A DNA stretch of 64,000 bases from Betaproteobacteria bacterium Ga0077523. Lineage in GTDB: Bacteria > Pseudomonadota > Gammaproteobacteria > Burkholderiales > Ga0077523. Shown here in pieces: positions 20,497 through 30,341 of the stretch (position 1 is the first letter of the stretch; each line of letters starts with the position of its first letter). The position numbers were made by a program, and so were the translations under genes. A model generated the notes under the pieces. That model saw only the letters and a list, made by a program, of their open reading frames with translations. It did no database searches and had not been told where the DNA came from. The DNA lies in contig LNDQ01000058.1 in assembly GCA_001464695.1 (NCBI GenBank), positions 1-64,000 of the forward strand, read 5' to 3'.

Positions 20497-22833
20497 TCAG
20501 CGAGCGTCGCCCGATCCATGCACCGGTTGCGCCCATTGCGCCGCCTTGGCGGCATTGCCCCGTCGCCGCTCGAAGTCCGCCAGTGCCTCGCGAATCGCGC
20601 GATCGCCCGGTTCGCGCGCTGCGATCCCCTCGAGAACCCGGATCGCCTGATCTGTCCGGCCGGCATCCTGCAGTGCGATGGCATAGACGTAGCCAAAGCG
20701 CGCATTGCTCGGATCGAGTTCGCTGGCGCGACGCAACGCCAGCAGCGCTTCGGCCTTGCGCTGCTGGCGCACGAGGGCAAGTCCTCGCGCGTGATGCAGA
20801 GCCGCGAACCCGGGGGAATGCTCGAGACCCGCTTGCAGCACGGCCTCGGCGCCCGGTTCGTCGCCGCTGCCCCGCAACGCATCGGCGAGATTGATCGTCG
20901 CAGGCGCATAGCCGGCATCCAGTTCGAGGGCGCGGCGCAACTCGGCGATCGCCGCGTCCCATTGCCCGCGCGCTGCGAACAGCGAACCGAGGTTCGTGCG
21001 CGCCTCCGGACGGTCCGCATCGAAGCGCAGGGCCGCGACCAGTTCCGCCAATGCGGCGGAAAACGCTGTCCGATCCAGCTCGGCCAACTCCCGCTCGTGC
21101 GCACCGGCCAGCGCCCGCGCCACACCCATTCGCACCTCGCGCACCGGATCGCGCAGGCGATAGGCGAGCACGGGCACAGCGTCACCCGGATCGACCTGAT
21201 GGAATGCCCGTGCGGCGGCAGCGCGTACGAGTGCATCCTCGTCGTTGAGCATCGTCTTCAGTATTTCGCCAGTGGACCGGCCCGGCCACCGCGCCAGCCG
21301 CTCGATCGCACTCGCCCGTGCCATTGCCGACTGCGTTCGATCGGCGACGACCGCTCGCAACCGTGTCGGAGCATCCGCATCGCGCCGATCGTCGGTGTGG
21401 AAGGCGTCGGCGAAGCGCTGGAAGCCTTCCGGCGTGCGACCGCCCCAGCTCTCGATCGCCGCCGCGGCCCACGCGGGCTTGCGGTCGCGGTGGCATTCCG
21501 TGCAAGGCTCGGGCACACCCATCGCCACTGCACGATCAGGCCGGGGAATCCGCATCGAATGATCGTGGCGCGGATCGACGACCATGTAGCGCCGCACCGG
21601 CATATGACAGGTCACGCATTCAGAACTCTTCGAAGCGACCGGATGACGGTGATGACTCGCGGCGTCGTACTTCGTCGCGAGATGGCATTGCGTGCAGACG
21701 CCGTTGCCGGGCACTACGAGCTTCTGTGAATGCGGTTCGTGGCAATCGCTGCAGGTGACACCCTTCGCGTTCATGCGGCTCTGGAGGAACGAGCCGTGGT
21801 TGTAGACTTCGTCGCGCATCTGACCATCCGGGAAATACAGATCCGGCTGCAACGTCGCCACCTGATGGGTGTCACCCAGCGGACGCCCGTGGATGCCCAC
21901 ATCGGCGAACTGCCCGCGCCGTGCATGGCAGACTCCGCAGGTTTCGATCTCGCGCCGGCTTGCGCGCGGCGCGCTGCGTGCCGCATTGCCGCTGCCAGGG
22001 TCGATCGTCCACTTCGCGCCGCGACGTTCGTCGAGCGCGATGGGCAATCCTTTGCCGGCTCCGGAGAAACGCTGCCATCCGTCAGCTTGCTTCGCCCATG
22101 CAACATGATTCGACCCGGGACCGTGGCAGGACTCGCAATTCACGTCGATATCGGTCCACGAGGTCTTGAACGTGTCGGCTGCCGCATCGTAGTTCTTGCG
22201 CAGATTGGTCGAATGGCATCCGGCACACTGGTAGTTCCAGTTCTGGTCGATGCCGGTCCAGTGCAGGCGGTCGCCGGCACGCAGCTTCTCGTTCGGATAG
22301 AGGTGGAACCAGCGCTGCCCGCCCTCGCTTTTCGGCCTCGTATCCCACGCCACGCCGAGCGCCTGCAGGCGGCCGTCCGGAAACTCGATCAGATATTGCT
22401 GCAGCGGCTGGAAACCGAAGGTGTAGCGGATCTCGAAATCGGCAAGCCTGCCATCGGGGCCGTCGGTGTTCACGAAGTAGCGGTCGTCACGGCGGAAGAA
22501 CGTGCTGGTGATCCCGGCCTGCGTGAACTTCGCGTTGTCGAAATTGCCGAGTACCGCAGCACCCGACGCCTCCTGCATCGCGAGGTCGTGGTGCGATCCG
22601 CGCCATGCCTGCGCCTCCTTGGCATGACACGACGTGCAGTTCGCGCCGCCAACGAAGGTCGGCTCCGGCCGAGGCAGCGCAGGCGTTTCTCGCTGCTGAA
22701 TCCACCATGCGGCTCCGATCGTCAGCGCAACGATCGCACCGAGTCCAACCCACAGGCTGACGCGGTTGCGAGCCGGCACCTCCGCCGCGACGGGTGTAGC
22801 CGCCACCGGCGGCTTGCGCGACTTGCGGCTCAC
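20497..22833 (-). CDS. Multiheme c-type cytochrome (8 CxxCH motifs) with HEAT and TPR repeats
   Basis: CTSCH, CAGCH, CESCH, CGVCH, CSDCH, CTQCH, CVTCH, CTECH; N-terminal TM; C-terminal HEAT-like then TPR repeats. Confidence 0.93.
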   Translation of the reverse strand: MSRKSRKPPVAATPVAAEVPARNRVSLWVGLGAIVALTIGAAWWIQQRETPALPRPEPTFVGGANCTSCHAKEAQAWRGSHHDLAMQEASGAAVLGNFDNAKFTQAGITSTFFRRDDRYFVNTDGPDGRLADFEIRYTFGFQPLQQYLIEFPDGRLQALGVAWDTRPKSEGGQRWFHLYPNEKLRAGDRLHWTGIDQNWNYQCAGCHSTNLRKNYDAAADTFKTSWTDIDVNCESCHGPGSNHVAWAKQADGWQRFSGAGKGLPIALDERRGAKWTIDPGSGNAARSAPRASRREIETCGVCHARRGQFADVGIHGRPLGDTHQVATLQPDLYFPDGQMRDEVYNHGSFLQSRMNAKGVTCSDCHEPHSQKLVVPGNGVCTQCHLATKYDAASHHRHPVASKSSECVTCHMPVRRYMVVDPRHDHSMRIPRPDRAVAMGVPEPCTECHRDRKPAWAAAAIESWGGRTPEGFQRFADAFHTDDRRDADAPTRLRAVVADRTQSAMARASAIERLARWPGRSTGEILKTMLNDEDALVRAAAARAFHQVDPGDAVPVLAYRLRDPVREVRMGVARALAGAHERELAELDRTAFSAALAELVAALRFDADRPEARTNLGSLFAARGQWDAAIAELRRALELDAGYAPATINLADALRGSGDEPGAEAVLQAGLEHSPGFAALHHARGLALVRQQRKAEALLALRRASELDPSNARFGYVYAIALQDAGRTDQAIRVLEGIAAREPGDRAIREALADFERRRGNAAKAAQWAQPVHGSGDAR

Positions 22834-22864
22834 GACCCAGCCGATCGCGCTGGCTGCATCCCCT

Positions 22865-23590
22865 TCACGCCGCGAGCTGCGCCGCGAAACGCGGATAGGT
22901 CTCGGCGATCTCGCTGCGGATACGTCCGCGCAGCAACGTGAGCGTCGACGGATCCGGCGCCGGTGTCATCGGTACTTGTTCCGGGATATCCAGCGTGAAC
23001 CCGGTGTTGTCGAGAATCTCTTCCACCGTATGACCCGGGTGAACGCTCTCAACGGCAAAGCGCTTGCGCGCGCGATCGAAGGCGAACACACCGAGCCCCG
23101 TCACCAGTTTCCAGGGGCCACCGGGGCGATACACGTTCGGCGGGCTCGAGCCCGGAGCACTGACGAAATCCACCTTCGGCACGAAGACCCGGCGCGTGTG
23201 TTCTTCGCGAAACAGGATCACGCGCGGCACCAGGAAATAGAGATAGGCCGAACCGAACGAGCCGGGCCAGCGCACATCGCCCGCCGGGTACTCACCCGTT
23301 CCCACCAGGTTGATGTTGGCCTCCCCGTCGATCTGGCCGCCGCCGAGAAAGAACGCATCGACGCGACCCTGGGCGGCGAGATCGAAGGTCTCCACGCCAC
23401 CGTTGGTGAAGCTGTTGTGGCGCTGCGAGCCGAGCACGTTCACGCGCAGCGCGCCGTCCGTGCGGGCTCGAACCAACAGTGCGGCGGCACCCGGGATCGG
23501 CGATGCGGCGCCGACGATCACATGGCGGCAACCTTCGAGCAGGCGCGCGATGGCGGTGATCAGCAGTTCCGAACGGTTGAACGGTTCCAT
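22865..23590 (-). CDS. CoA-transferase beta subunit
   Basis: MEPFNRSELLITAIARLLEGCRHVIVGAASPIPGAAALLVRA...TNGGVETFDLAAQGRVDAFFLGGGQIDGEANINLVG. Confidence 0.85.
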   Translation of the reverse strand: MEPFNRSELLITAIARLLEGCRHVIVGAASPIPGAAALLVRARTDGALRVNVLGSQRHNSFTNGGVETFDLAAQGRVDAFFLGGGQIDGEANINLVGTGEYPAGDVRWPGSFGSAYLYFLVPRVILFREEHTRRVFVPKVDFVSAPGSSPPNVYRPGGPWKLVTGLGVFAFDRARKRFAVESVHPGHTVEEILDNTGFTLDIPEQVPMTPAPDPSTLTLLRGRIRSEIAETYPRFAAQLAA

Positions 23591-24393
23591 CACGCCGTGA
23601 CCGTATCCGCCTGCAGCCACTGGTCGAGCCATTCCCGGAATCCCGATTCGGTCCGCGCCATGGCAGCGTAGCGGCCGACCGCCGCCTCGTCGCGGGCGTA
23701 GTGACCGACGAACTTGAGCGGTTTCGCGCCACCGGGCGCAAGTGCCACGTGCGTGACGTAGATCGCCGGAATCACACCGGCCGCCCTGGATTCGTCGCCC
23801 ATCAGATCATCGTCGGTCATGGCTTCCACCGTGACCAGCGACCGCTGCGATGCGTGAGCGATCGTGAGCAGGTCACGCTGGCGGCCGATCCAGACGTTCC
23901 CGTGGCGATCCGCCAGGGGTGCGTGGAACAGGCCGAAATCCGGACGGATGGCCGGCAGCAGCACGATCGGATCATCGGCGCCGAACGGATTGTCGATCAC
24001 TTTCCAGTCGGGCCGATGGCGCACGAGGTCGGTGCCGATCAATCCGCGCAGCGGCATGAAGGGCAGGCCCTTCTGGCCGGCCTGCAGCGCGGCATGGATG
24101 GCGGGGCAGGTGGAATCCAGCACCCGGATCGTGCCCGCCTTGAGCGCCGCCGCGAACCGCGGTGCGGTACCGAATTCGCCGAGAGTCACGGCCGAAGTCT
24201 CGATGGATCGCACGCAGCCCGCCCCGATGAGTACGTCCGCCTGCATGCCGCTGATCGGCACCCCCACCAGATCGAGGTCGCGCACGCCACGGCGCACGAG
24301 TTCGCGCGTCACAGCCATCGCGACACCGACCGAATCCTGCGCCAGCGCGACCGTCGCGCCGTCGGGAATGGCGGCGGCAAGCCGGGCGATCAT
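23590..24393 (-). CDS. CoA-transferase alpha subunit
   Basis: MIARLAAAIPDGATVALAQDSVGVAMAVTRELVRRGVRDLDLVGVPISGMQADVLIGAGCVRSIETSAVTLGEFG; ATGA overlap with upstream NIPSNAP gene. Confidence 0.87.
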   Translation of the reverse strand: MIARLAAAIPDGATVALAQDSVGVAMAVTRELVRRGVRDLDLVGVPISGMQADVLIGAGCVRSIETSAVTLGEFGTAPRFAAALKAGTIRVLDSTCPAIHAALQAGQKGLPFMPLRGLIGTDLVRHRPDWKVIDNPFGADDPIVLLPAIRPDFGLFHAPLADRHGNVWIGRQRDLLTIAHASQRSLVTVEAMTDDDLMGDESRAAGVIPAIYVTHVALAPGGAKPLKFVGHYARDEAAVGRYAAMARTESGFREWLDQWLQADTVTA

Positions 24394-24719
24394 CCCTTGC
24401 GTTCCGGCATCGTGAAGAACGACGTGGGTCGGAGGATCTTGTTCTCCATGCTGTCGAGCAGTGGCATGGCCTTCGCGATGAATGCGCCCCAGGCCGGATC
24501 GGCGGCTAGCTTGTTGCGGCGTTCCTCGCGATCGGCGAGGCTCGCATAGGCCCACATGTGCACCACCTGTGACAGAGGCCCGATGTCGTTGGAGGAATAC
24601 CAACCGACGTTGTGGCCCAGGTACTTCAACTGCAGCGGGTAGGCCTCGGCCTCGTAGAGCTTGAGGTACTCGGCAAGTTTGCCCGGCTTCACGGCGTAGG
24701 TACGGTGATCGACGATCAT
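24390..24719 (-). CDS. NIPSNAP family protein
   Basis: MIVDHRTYAVKPGKLAEYLKLYEAEAYPLQLKYLGHNVGWYSSNDIGPLSQVVHMWAYASLADREERRNKL. Confidence 0.9.
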   Translation of the reverse strand: MIVDHRTYAVKPGKLAEYLKLYEAEAYPLQLKYLGHNVGWYSSNDIGPLSQVVHMWAYASLADREERRNKLAADPAWGAFIAKAMPLLDSMENKILRPTSFFTMPERKG

Positions 24720-24783
24720 TGCTCCCCCCTGGATGGATTGTCGTTGTGGCGAACGCGCGAAGGTTACACCGTCGCGCGGACGA

Positions 24784-24817
24784 CAAAAAACCCCGGCACC
24801 TTGCGGACGCCGGGGTT
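24784..24817 (-). terminator. Rho-independent terminator of the OmpA-domain gene
   Basis: Minus strand: AAACCCCGGCGTCCGCAAGGTGCCGGGGTTTTTTGTC. Confidence 0.85.
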
Positions 24818-24837
24818 TCGCCGGAGCAACCGGACGA

Positions 24838-26085
24838 TCATTGCACCTTGAGGTTGTACTCCTTCAAGGTCGCGACCACTTCGACCCGCCGATCGCGCTG
24901 CAGGCAATCGATCAGCGCATCGCGCTTCAACCCCTTGCAGTCGTCCGGCGTCGACAGCGGGGCGGCCTTGCCGCGCCCGACCACCGTGAGCTTGTACGGC
25001 GGCACGCCCTTGTCCATCAGGTACCCGGCCACCGCCCATGCGCGCTTCTCGGAAAGCTGCTGGTTGTATTCCTCGGTGCCGATACGGTCGGTGTAACCGT
25101 GCACGATGAGGCGATCGTAGGGCGCGTCCTTCAACTTGTCCCCGATCTCGTCGAGCTTCGCCTTGATCTCGTCGGTGAGCTCGTACTTGTCGAATTCGAA
25201 CTGGCCCTTTTCGTCCATGTTGAACGTCGCCGGCAACGTACCGCCCAGGGTCTGGAGTTTTTCGTCCTGGTCGATCACCACGCGGTTGGCGGCGGTCTCG
25301 ACGCGCCCACGACGCTCGGCCTCGAGGGCGGCCGCTTCGTCGCGTTCGCGCTGTGCGCGCGCCAGTGCCTCGCTCGTGGCGTCCTGGTCGCTGCCGCCTG
25401 CGCCTTTCGCTCCCGCGGCGCCTGCCGCACCGGCAGCACCAGCGCCACCTGCGGCTGCACCGCTGGTCCCGGCACCGCCGGCACCCTTGCCTGTCCCTGC
25501 AACGTCGGTGTCGCCACCCGCGCCCTTGCGTGCGCCCGCGGCTCCGGCCCCGGCACCAGCCCCGGCACCAGCCCCGGCACCAGCCCCGGCCGCACCGGCT
25601 GCGGTCGAAGCGGCGCCCGGCTTGTTGCCGCCGCCAGCCGCCGCGCTGCTCGATCCGGTGGAACCGGCTGCACCCGCCGCACCGCCCGCGCCTGCCGCGT
25701 TCGACCCTGCCCCACCCGCACCTGCCGTGCCGGCCCCAGCCGCACCCGCGGCGCCGCCGGAGCGTCCACCGGCTCCAGCTGCACCTCCGGCGTCAGCGCC
25801 CGAGCCATCCGCTCCGGAAGCATTCGCACCCACGGCATTCGCATCCGCGGGCCACAGCGGGGTCACGTCGCCATCGGCTGCGTTGGTTTTCTTCACCGTC
25901 GGTCCGGACGAACCACTGGTGCCACCGGCACCCGTGGTGCTGCTACCGGTTGAACCGCTCTGTCCAGCGGTCTTGGAACCTGCGGCCGTCGCCGAACTCT
26001 GACCGGTGTTGCCCGCTGCCTTCGTCGGTGCGACACCGACCAGCGAGCGCGTGCAGGCCCCGAGTCGGGTCGTTGCGTGCGTCAT
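24838..26085 (-). CDS. OmpA-domain (peptidoglycan-binding) protein with long Gly/Ala-rich low-complexity region
   Basis: RBS AAGGAGGA before ATG; MTHATTRLGACTRS...; GAGAGAGAGAGAGAAGARKGAGG; C-terminal YDRLIVHGYTDRIGTEEYNQQLSEKRAWAVAGYL. Confidence 0.88.
   Translation of the reverse strand: MTHATTRLGACTRSLVGVAPTKAAGNTGQSSATAAGSKTAGQSGSTGSSTTGAGGTSGSSGPTVKKTNAADGDVTPLWPADANAVGANASGADGSGADAGGAAGAGGRSGGAAGAAGAGTAGAGGAGSNAAGAGGAAGAAGSTGSSSAAAGGGNKPGAASTAAGAAGAGAGAGAGAGAGAGAAGARKGAGGDTDVAGTGKGAGGAGTSGAAAGGAGAAGAAGAAGAKGAGGSDQDATSEALARAQRERDEAAALEAERRGRVETAANRVVIDQDEKLQTLGGTLPATFNMDEKGQFEFDKYELTDEIKAKLDEIGDKLKDAPYDRLIVHGYTDRIGTEEYNQQLSEKRAWAVAGYLMDKGVPPYKLTVVGRGKAAPLSTPDDCKGLKRDALIDCLQRDRRVEVVATLKEYNLKVQ
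25548..25595. repeat. Direct tandem repeat, 12-mer CCCCGGCACCAG x4
   Basis: Four perfect consecutive copies inside the Gly/Ala-coding region. Confidence 0.95.
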
Positions 26086-26339
26086 GGTTCTATCCTCCTT
26101 CGTCAACTGCGCCATTAGTCCTGAACCTTCGTCATCGGTTCCCTTTGCGGGAATCTTGAGAGCAATTCGTCGCCGAAACCCGACGCTGCACTCGATCGCG
26201 GATTCGATACGAGTATTCTGCATTCGCAGCCGCGAACAGGCGAAACAAATTTCGTCGATCGCGGAGCAAGCGAGCGCAGTGGCAATGGCATGCCGGGTCG
26301 AATCGGGCGGGAGAGTCGCGTGCTAACCTCTCGCGCCAC

Positions 26340-28493
26340 ATGATCCGCCTCCTTCTCGCCGGATTGCTGCTGTTGCCGGCGGCAGCGTCCATCGGCGCCC
26401 CGCTCGACGTGCCCCATGCGCGCGTCGAACTCGTCGCCGCGCAGACATCGGTTCGACCCGGTCAGCCCTTGCTGGTCGCGCTGCGCATCGCCCACGAGGA
26501 CGGTTGGCATACGTATTGGAAGAATCCAGGCGATTCGGGCATGCCGACGCGCATCTCGTGGACGCTGCCGCCAGGATTCGCGGCGGGGCCGATCCTGTGG
26601 CCGGTGCCCGATCGCATCCCGGTCGGCCCGCTCACCAACATCGGTTATCACGGTGAACTGCTGCTGTTGACCGAGATTGCGACACCCCGGGCTCTCCCGG
26701 CCACGGCTCCCGTGCGCATCGAAGCGAAGGCCGAGTGGCTCATCTGCAAGGAGGTTTGCTTGCCCGGCGGGGCCACACTCGCGCTCGATCTGCCGGCCGG
26801 CGACGGCGCGCCCGACGCGCACTGGTCGCAGCGATTGCACGAAGCTCGCGCGGCCGTGCCGCAGCCCTTGCAGGGATGGCAGGCGACAGCCGGCCCTACC
26901 AACGATCATGTCGTGCTGCGCCTGAAGCCGCCAGCCGCGACGCAACCGACCCTCGAGCGGCTGACCTTTCACCCCGACGACACCGAGATCATCGACTATC
27001 CGTCACCGCAGACGCTGGTGCGAGAGACGGACGGCAGCTATCGCCTGGAGCTCACCGCAGCACCAGCTTTCAAGGGAAATATTGCCGCGCTGACAGGTTT
27101 GATCGTCGCCGAACCCGGGTTGGATGCGAGCGGCAACCTGCCCGCAGCCACCATCTCGGTCGGGTGGCCAGGCGGTGCGCCGACGGCGCGCGCCAGCCCT
27201 CCAGCCGCGGCCATGGATGCCGCCCAGATCGCCACCGCGGCCAAGGGCTCGGACGCCGATCGCCTCGGACTGACTCTCGCCCTGGCGTTCGCGTTCCTGG
27301 GCGGTCTCGTGCTCAATCTCATGCCCTGCGTGTTTCCGGTGGTATCGATCAAGGTCCTCGGTTTCGCACAGGAGGCCCACGGCAGCGCGCAACGCCTGCG
27401 CGCTCACGGCCTGGCGTTCGCCGCAGGCATCGTGGTGTGTTTCTGGATCGTCGCGGGCACATTGATCGCGTTGCGCGCCAGCGGCCATGCGCTCGGCTGG
27501 GGCTATCAGCTGCAGTCGCCGCCGATCGTCGCGGGTCTCGCAACGCTGTTCTTCGTGCTCGGCCTCAACCTGAGCGGCGTCTTCGAGTGGGGCCTGCGCT
27601 TGCAGGCGGCCGCGGGCAGCGCGTCGGATCGCGGCGGACTGCCTGGGGCCTTCTTTGCCGGCTTGCTCGCGACGGTGGTCGCGGCACCATGCACGGCGCC
27701 GTTCATGGGCGCAGCCCTGGGCTATGCACTGACTCAGTCGGCGATACAGGCGATGCTCGTGTTCACGGCGCTCGCCGCGGGGATGGCAGCGCCGTACGTG
27801 GCGCTGTCGTTCCAGCCGGCACTGGTGCGCTGGCTGCCGCGCCCGGGCCGCTGGATGGAAACGTTCAAGCAGGTGCTGGCGTTTCCGCTGTATCTCACCG
27901 CGGTATGGCTCGTGTGGGTCCTCGGCGAGCAGCTCGGCGTGGGGGCCGCAGCGCGCCTGCTCGCCGCGCTGGTGTTGGTGGCAGCCGCGCTGTGGGCATG
28001 GAATCGTTTCCGCATTTCGGCTCATGGCTTGCCGCGGGCACTCGCGATGTTCGCGGCTATCGCCCTGCTCGCGGCCGCTGCCCTGTTCGGCTGGCCGGCG
28101 GGTGCGCCGCAGGCCGCAACGGTCGACGCCTCGGGCCGCTGGCTCCCGTACACCGACGCGGCCTTGAGCGCCGAGCGCGAACGCGGCCGTCCCGTCTTCG
28201 TCGACTTCACCGCAGCATGGTGTGTCACGTGCCAGGTGAACAAACGCCTCGTGCTGGAGTCCGACGCGGTGCGGCGCGCCTTCGCCGACCGCGGTGCGAC
28301 GCGCCTGCGGGCGGACTGGACCAATCGCGACGCCCACATCACCGAAGCTCTGGCGCGGCTGGGCCGCAACGGCGTGCCGGTTTACGCGGTCTATTCGACG
28401 GCGCCAGGCAGCACCCCGGAGTTGTTGCCGGAGCTCCTGACTTCCGACATCGTGGTACGCGCGCTCGAGCGCGCGGCTGCTGGCAAACCGTAG
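26340..28493 (+). CDS. Protein-disulfide reductase DsbD / ScsB-like
   Basis: N-terminal HEDGWHTYWKNPGDSGMPTRISWTLP; TM domain LVLNLMPCVFPVVSIKVLGF and APCTAPFMGAALGYAL; C-terminal thioredoxin motif WCVTC. Confidence 0.92.
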   Translation: MIRLLLAGLLLLPAAASIGAPLDVPHARVELVAAQTSVRPGQPLLVALRIAHEDGWHTYWKNPGDSGMPTRISWTLPPGFAAGPILWPVPDRIPVGPLTNIGYHGELLLLTEIATPRALPATAPVRIEAKAEWLICKEVCLPGGATLALDLPAGDGAPDAHWSQRLHEARAAVPQPLQGWQATAGPTNDHVVLRLKPPAATQPTLERLTFHPDDTEIIDYPSPQTLVRETDGSYRLELTAAPAFKGNIAALTGLIVAEPGLDASGNLPAATISVGWPGGAPTARASPPAAAMDAAQIATAAKGSDADRLGLTLALAFAFLGGLVLNLMPCVFPVVSIKVLGFAQEAHGSAQRLRAHGLAFAAGIVVCFWIVAGTLIALRASGHALGWGYQLQSPPIVAGLATLFFVLGLNLSGVFEWGLRLQAAAGSASDRGGLPGAFFAGLLATVVAAPCTAPFMGAALGYALTQSAIQAMLVFTALAAGMAAPYVALSFQPALVRWLPRPGRWMETFKQVLAFPLYLTAVWLVWVLGEQLGVGAAARLLAALVLVAAALWAWNRFRISAHGLPRALAMFAAIALLAAAALFGWPAGAPQAATVDASGRWLPYTDAALSAERERGRPVFVDFTAAWCVTCQVNKRLVLESDAVRRAFADRGATRLRADWTNRDAHITEALARLGRNGVPVYAVYSTAPGSTPELLPELLTSDIVVRALERAAAGKP

Positions 28494-28515
28494 TTCCTGC
28501 AGGAAAGGACCCTCC

Positions 28516-29118
28516 ATGAAGAAATTACTGCGCGCGGTAGTGCTGATGTTCGTGGCAGCCAGTCCGGCGGCTTTCGCCAATGCCGTGCCGGGCAAGCCGG
28601 CCAACGACTTCACGCTGAAGGACGTGACCGGCAAGACCGTCCACCTCGCCGACTACAAGGGCAAGTACGTGGTGCTGGAATGGTTCAACCAGGGTTGCCC
28701 GTTCGTGCAGAAGCACTACGAGAGCGGCAACATGCAGAACCTGCAGAAGACCTACACCGGCAAAGGCGTGGTGTGGCTCGCGATCAGTTCCACCAATCCG
28801 AAGAGCGGCGACTATCGCGACCCGCAGGGCGCACAGGGTGTCATGCGCGACTGGAAGATGAATCCGACCGCGTTCGTGCTGGACGAGGACGGCACCGTCG
28901 GACGCACGTGGGGTGCGCGCGCCACGCCGCACATGTTCGTGGTGGATCCGGCCGGCAAGGTGATCTACGCCGGTGCCATCGACGACAAGGCCACCTGGCG
29001 CCAGGAGGACGTGCGTAGTGCGAAGAACTACGTCGCCACCGCGCTCGACGAAGCCATGGCCGGCAAGCCGGTGACCACGGCCAATACGGCGGCGTACGGT
29101 TGCTCGGTAAAATACTGA
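28516..29118 (+). CDS. Exported thioredoxin-like/redoxin protein
   Basis: MKKLLRAVVLMFVAASPAAFANAVPGKPANDFTLKDVTGKTVHLADYKGKYVVLEWFNQGCPFVQKHY. Confidence 0.9.
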   Translation: MKKLLRAVVLMFVAASPAAFANAVPGKPANDFTLKDVTGKTVHLADYKGKYVVLEWFNQGCPFVQKHYESGNMQNLQKTYTGKGVVWLAISSTNPKSGDYRDPQGAQGVMRDWKMNPTAFVLDEDGTVGRTWGARATPHMFVVDPAGKVIYAGAIDDKATWRQEDVRSAKNYVATALDEAMAGKPVTTANTAAYGCSVKY

Positions 29119-29152
29119 AAGCCAGGACACAGGAATCGAAGCGCGTTCCGGA

Positions 29153-30271
29153 ATGACCGGCACGCGCTGGGACATCTTCTGCAAGGTCGTCGATCACTAC
29201 GGCGACATCGGCGTGTCGTGGCGCCTCGCGCGCCAACTGGTGGCCGAATACGACCTCGACGTACGGCTGTGGGTCGACGACCTCGCCACGTTCCACCGGC
29301 TGTGCGCCGAGGTGGATGCGGCCGCGGAGCGCCAGGCGATCGCCGGGGTCGACGTCCGCCATTGGCGCCCGGATGCAGATTTCGGCGCGGCCGCGGACGT
29401 CGTGGTGGAAGCGTTCGGCTCGCGTGCGCCCGACCCTTATATCGATGCCATGGCTGCCCGCGAACGCAAACCGGTCTGGATCAACCTCGAGTACCTGAGC
29501 GCGGAAGACTGGATCGAGGAGTGCCACCTCGGCAATTCGCCCCATCCCCGGCTGCCGCTCGTCAAACACTTCTTCTTTCCCGGCTTCACCGCCCGCACCG
29601 GCGGGGTGCTGTGCGAACAGGATCTCGAGATCCAGCGTCAGGCCGAGCTCGCGACCAGGTCGCATAGGCCAGGCACAGTCACCAGCGTCTCCCTGTTCGG
29701 CTACGGCGGACCGGCGGTGGGCCCGCTGCTGTCGGCCTGGGCCAATGGCCCGGAAAACATCCTGGCCCTCGTGCCGGAGAGCCGGGTACTGCCCGACGTC
29801 CTGCGGTACTTCGGGGCCGCCGGCGTGCTGCCGGGCGCACGCCTGGAACGCGGCGCGCTGGCGGTGCTGGTGCTGCCGTTCCAGCCGCTCGACCAGTACG
29901 ACCGCCTGCTGTGGACCTGCGACTGCAACTTCGTGCGCGGCGAGGACTCCTTCGTCCGCGCCCAGTGGGCCCGGCGCCCGTTCGTCTGGAATATCTACCC
30001 CCAGGACGGCGGCGCCCATTGGGCCAAGCTGCACGCCTTCGTCGACCGGTATGCCGAGGGCCTCTCGGCCGAGGCGGCGAGCGCCACCCGCGAGCTGTGG
30101 CGGCTGTGGAACCGGGGCGAGACGGCCGCCGGCGACATCGGGGCGGCCTGGCGCCGCTTCCGGGCGGTCCGGACGGAGCTCAACGCCCACGGCGACGCCT
30201 GGGCAACGCGCGTCGCCCGCCTGGGTGACCTTACCTCCAATCTGGTGCGATTCGCGGCCGCGCGGCTATAA
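29153..30271 (+). CDS. earP: Elongation factor P arginine rhamnosyltransferase EarP
   Basis: MTGTRWDIFCKVVDHYGDIGVSWRLARQLVAEYDLDVRLWVDDLATF; directly upstream of efp. Confidence 0.95.
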   Translation: MTGTRWDIFCKVVDHYGDIGVSWRLARQLVAEYDLDVRLWVDDLATFHRLCAEVDAAAERQAIAGVDVRHWRPDADFGAAADVVVEAFGSRAPDPYIDAMAARERKPVWINLEYLSAEDWIEECHLGNSPHPRLPLVKHFFFPGFTARTGGVLCEQDLEIQRQAELATRSHRPGTVTSVSLFGYGGPAVGPLLSAWANGPENILALVPESRVLPDVLRYFGAAGVLPGARLERGALAVLVLPFQPLDQYDRLLWTCDCNFVRGEDSFVRAQWARRPFVWNIYPQDGGAHWAKLHAFVDRYAEGLSAEAASATRELWRLWNRGETAAGDIGAAWRRFRAVRTELNAHGDAWATRVARLGDLTSNLVRFAAARL

Positions 30272-30341
30272 TTACCGGCTTTCATTTCGGCACCTGATTC
30301 CGGTGTGCCGGTGACTCTAAACCGACCTTGGCAGAACGTTC

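Noticed and set aside
25548-25595. Short tandem repeats as a CRISPR array
   Set aside because: Directly adjacent 12-mers with no spacers, inside a coding low-complexity tract.
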